DNA of 22,837 nt. Source: an uncultured Alphaproteobacteria bacterium. Its GTDB lineage: Bacteria; Pseudomonadota; Alphaproteobacteria; Rs-D84. The stretch's first letter is position 1. Each line of letters begins with the position of its first letter. Shown one piece after another: positions 22,768 through 22,837 of the stretch. Below the pieces are notes generated by a model. That model saw only the letters and a list, made by a program, of their open reading frames with translations, did not search any database and was not told the origin of the DNA. The position numbers and the translations under genes were made by a program. The DNA lies in contig CAKQGH010000013.1 of assembly GCA_934232895.1 (NCBI GenBank), positions 1-22,837 of the forward strand. Reading direction: 5' to 3'.

Positions 22768-22837
22768 GGTGCGGGCGAAGGGAATCGAACCCTCGCCTAA
22801 AGCTTGGGAAGCTTTCGTTCTACCATTATACTACGCC
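22767..22837 (-). tRNA. tRNA-Gly (anticodon CCC), 5' end cut by window edge
   Basis: Read on the minus strand, the gene has the 3' acceptor strand CGCCCGC followed by A73 and an encoded CCA, a T arm GAGGG-TTCGATT-CCCTT, and an anticodon stem AAAGC/GCTTT around the loop TTCCCAA, giving anticodon CCC, which reads GGG. The first three acceptor bases lie beyond position 22837. It resembles E. coli glyU closely, except for A73 instead of U73 and a likely A-A mismatch in the D stem (GTAT against GAAC). The terminator follows immediately. Confidence 0.92.

Overview
The window looks like a piece of an alphaproteobacterial chromosome with a compact, possibly reduced genome, perhaps from an uncultured gut or host-associated lineage. 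The reasoning is: the housekeeping proteins (SecA, DnaE, TadA, bL25, the XRE regulator, the LysM protein with Ig-like modules) have an alphaproteobacterial flavour; intergenic gaps are mostly short; TGA is used as a normal stop codon (dnaE, rsmH, gpmI); and glycolytic genes (phosphofructokinase, GpmI) are present, which is uncommon in free-living alphaproteobacteria. The taxonomic placement is inference from memory of these families, not from a search.

Layout, left to right. 1-2711: secA with its own promoter and terminator. 2751-7051: dnaE followed by rsmH with a 4-bp stop/start overlap; dnaE appears to be transcribed as a leaderless mRNA. 7048-8218: a two-gene unit of unknown function, a secreted or membrane protein with a CPVC motif and a soluble helical protein. 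8228-10820: a large secreted cysteine-rich protein (838 aa) with a low-complexity N-terminal region, between a strong promoter and a terminator. 10825-11186: a 362-bp nested palindromic element with near-identical 29-bp terminal inverted repeats. 11195-13196: an XRE regulator (minus) and gpmI (plus), whose divergent promoters appear to share one palindromic -35 box. 13185-14224: tadA (minus) and rsmD (plus), divergent across only 17 bp with overlapping -10 boxes and apparently no leader on either mRNA. 14323-17011: rplY (bL25) and dnaK as separate units. 17115-19493: a divergent pair, phosphofructokinase (minus) and a membrane-anchored LysM protein (plus). 19532-22434: two overlapping genes for secreted proteins of unknown function. 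22452-22837: two near-identical bidirectional terminators, a structured non-coding stretch, a fragment of a tRNA 3' end, and a tRNA-Gly(CCC) gene on the minus strand, cut by the window edge.

Functionally, the housekeeping genes cover protein export (SecA), replication (DnaE), ribosome and tRNA maturation (RsmH, RsmD, TadA, bL25), protein folding (DnaK) and glycolysis (Pfk, GpmI). The accessory content is a set of secreted or membrane proteins without an assigned function (7100, 8272, 19532, 20623), three of which are cysteine-bearing envelope or exported proteins, two of them sharing a C-x(3-4)-GG-x(n)-C pattern. The most interesting points are the symmetric leaderless divergent promoter of tadA/rsmD, the CPVC two-gene cassette, the secreted-protein operon, and the duplicated tRNA-Gly 3' end next to a structured intergenic region.
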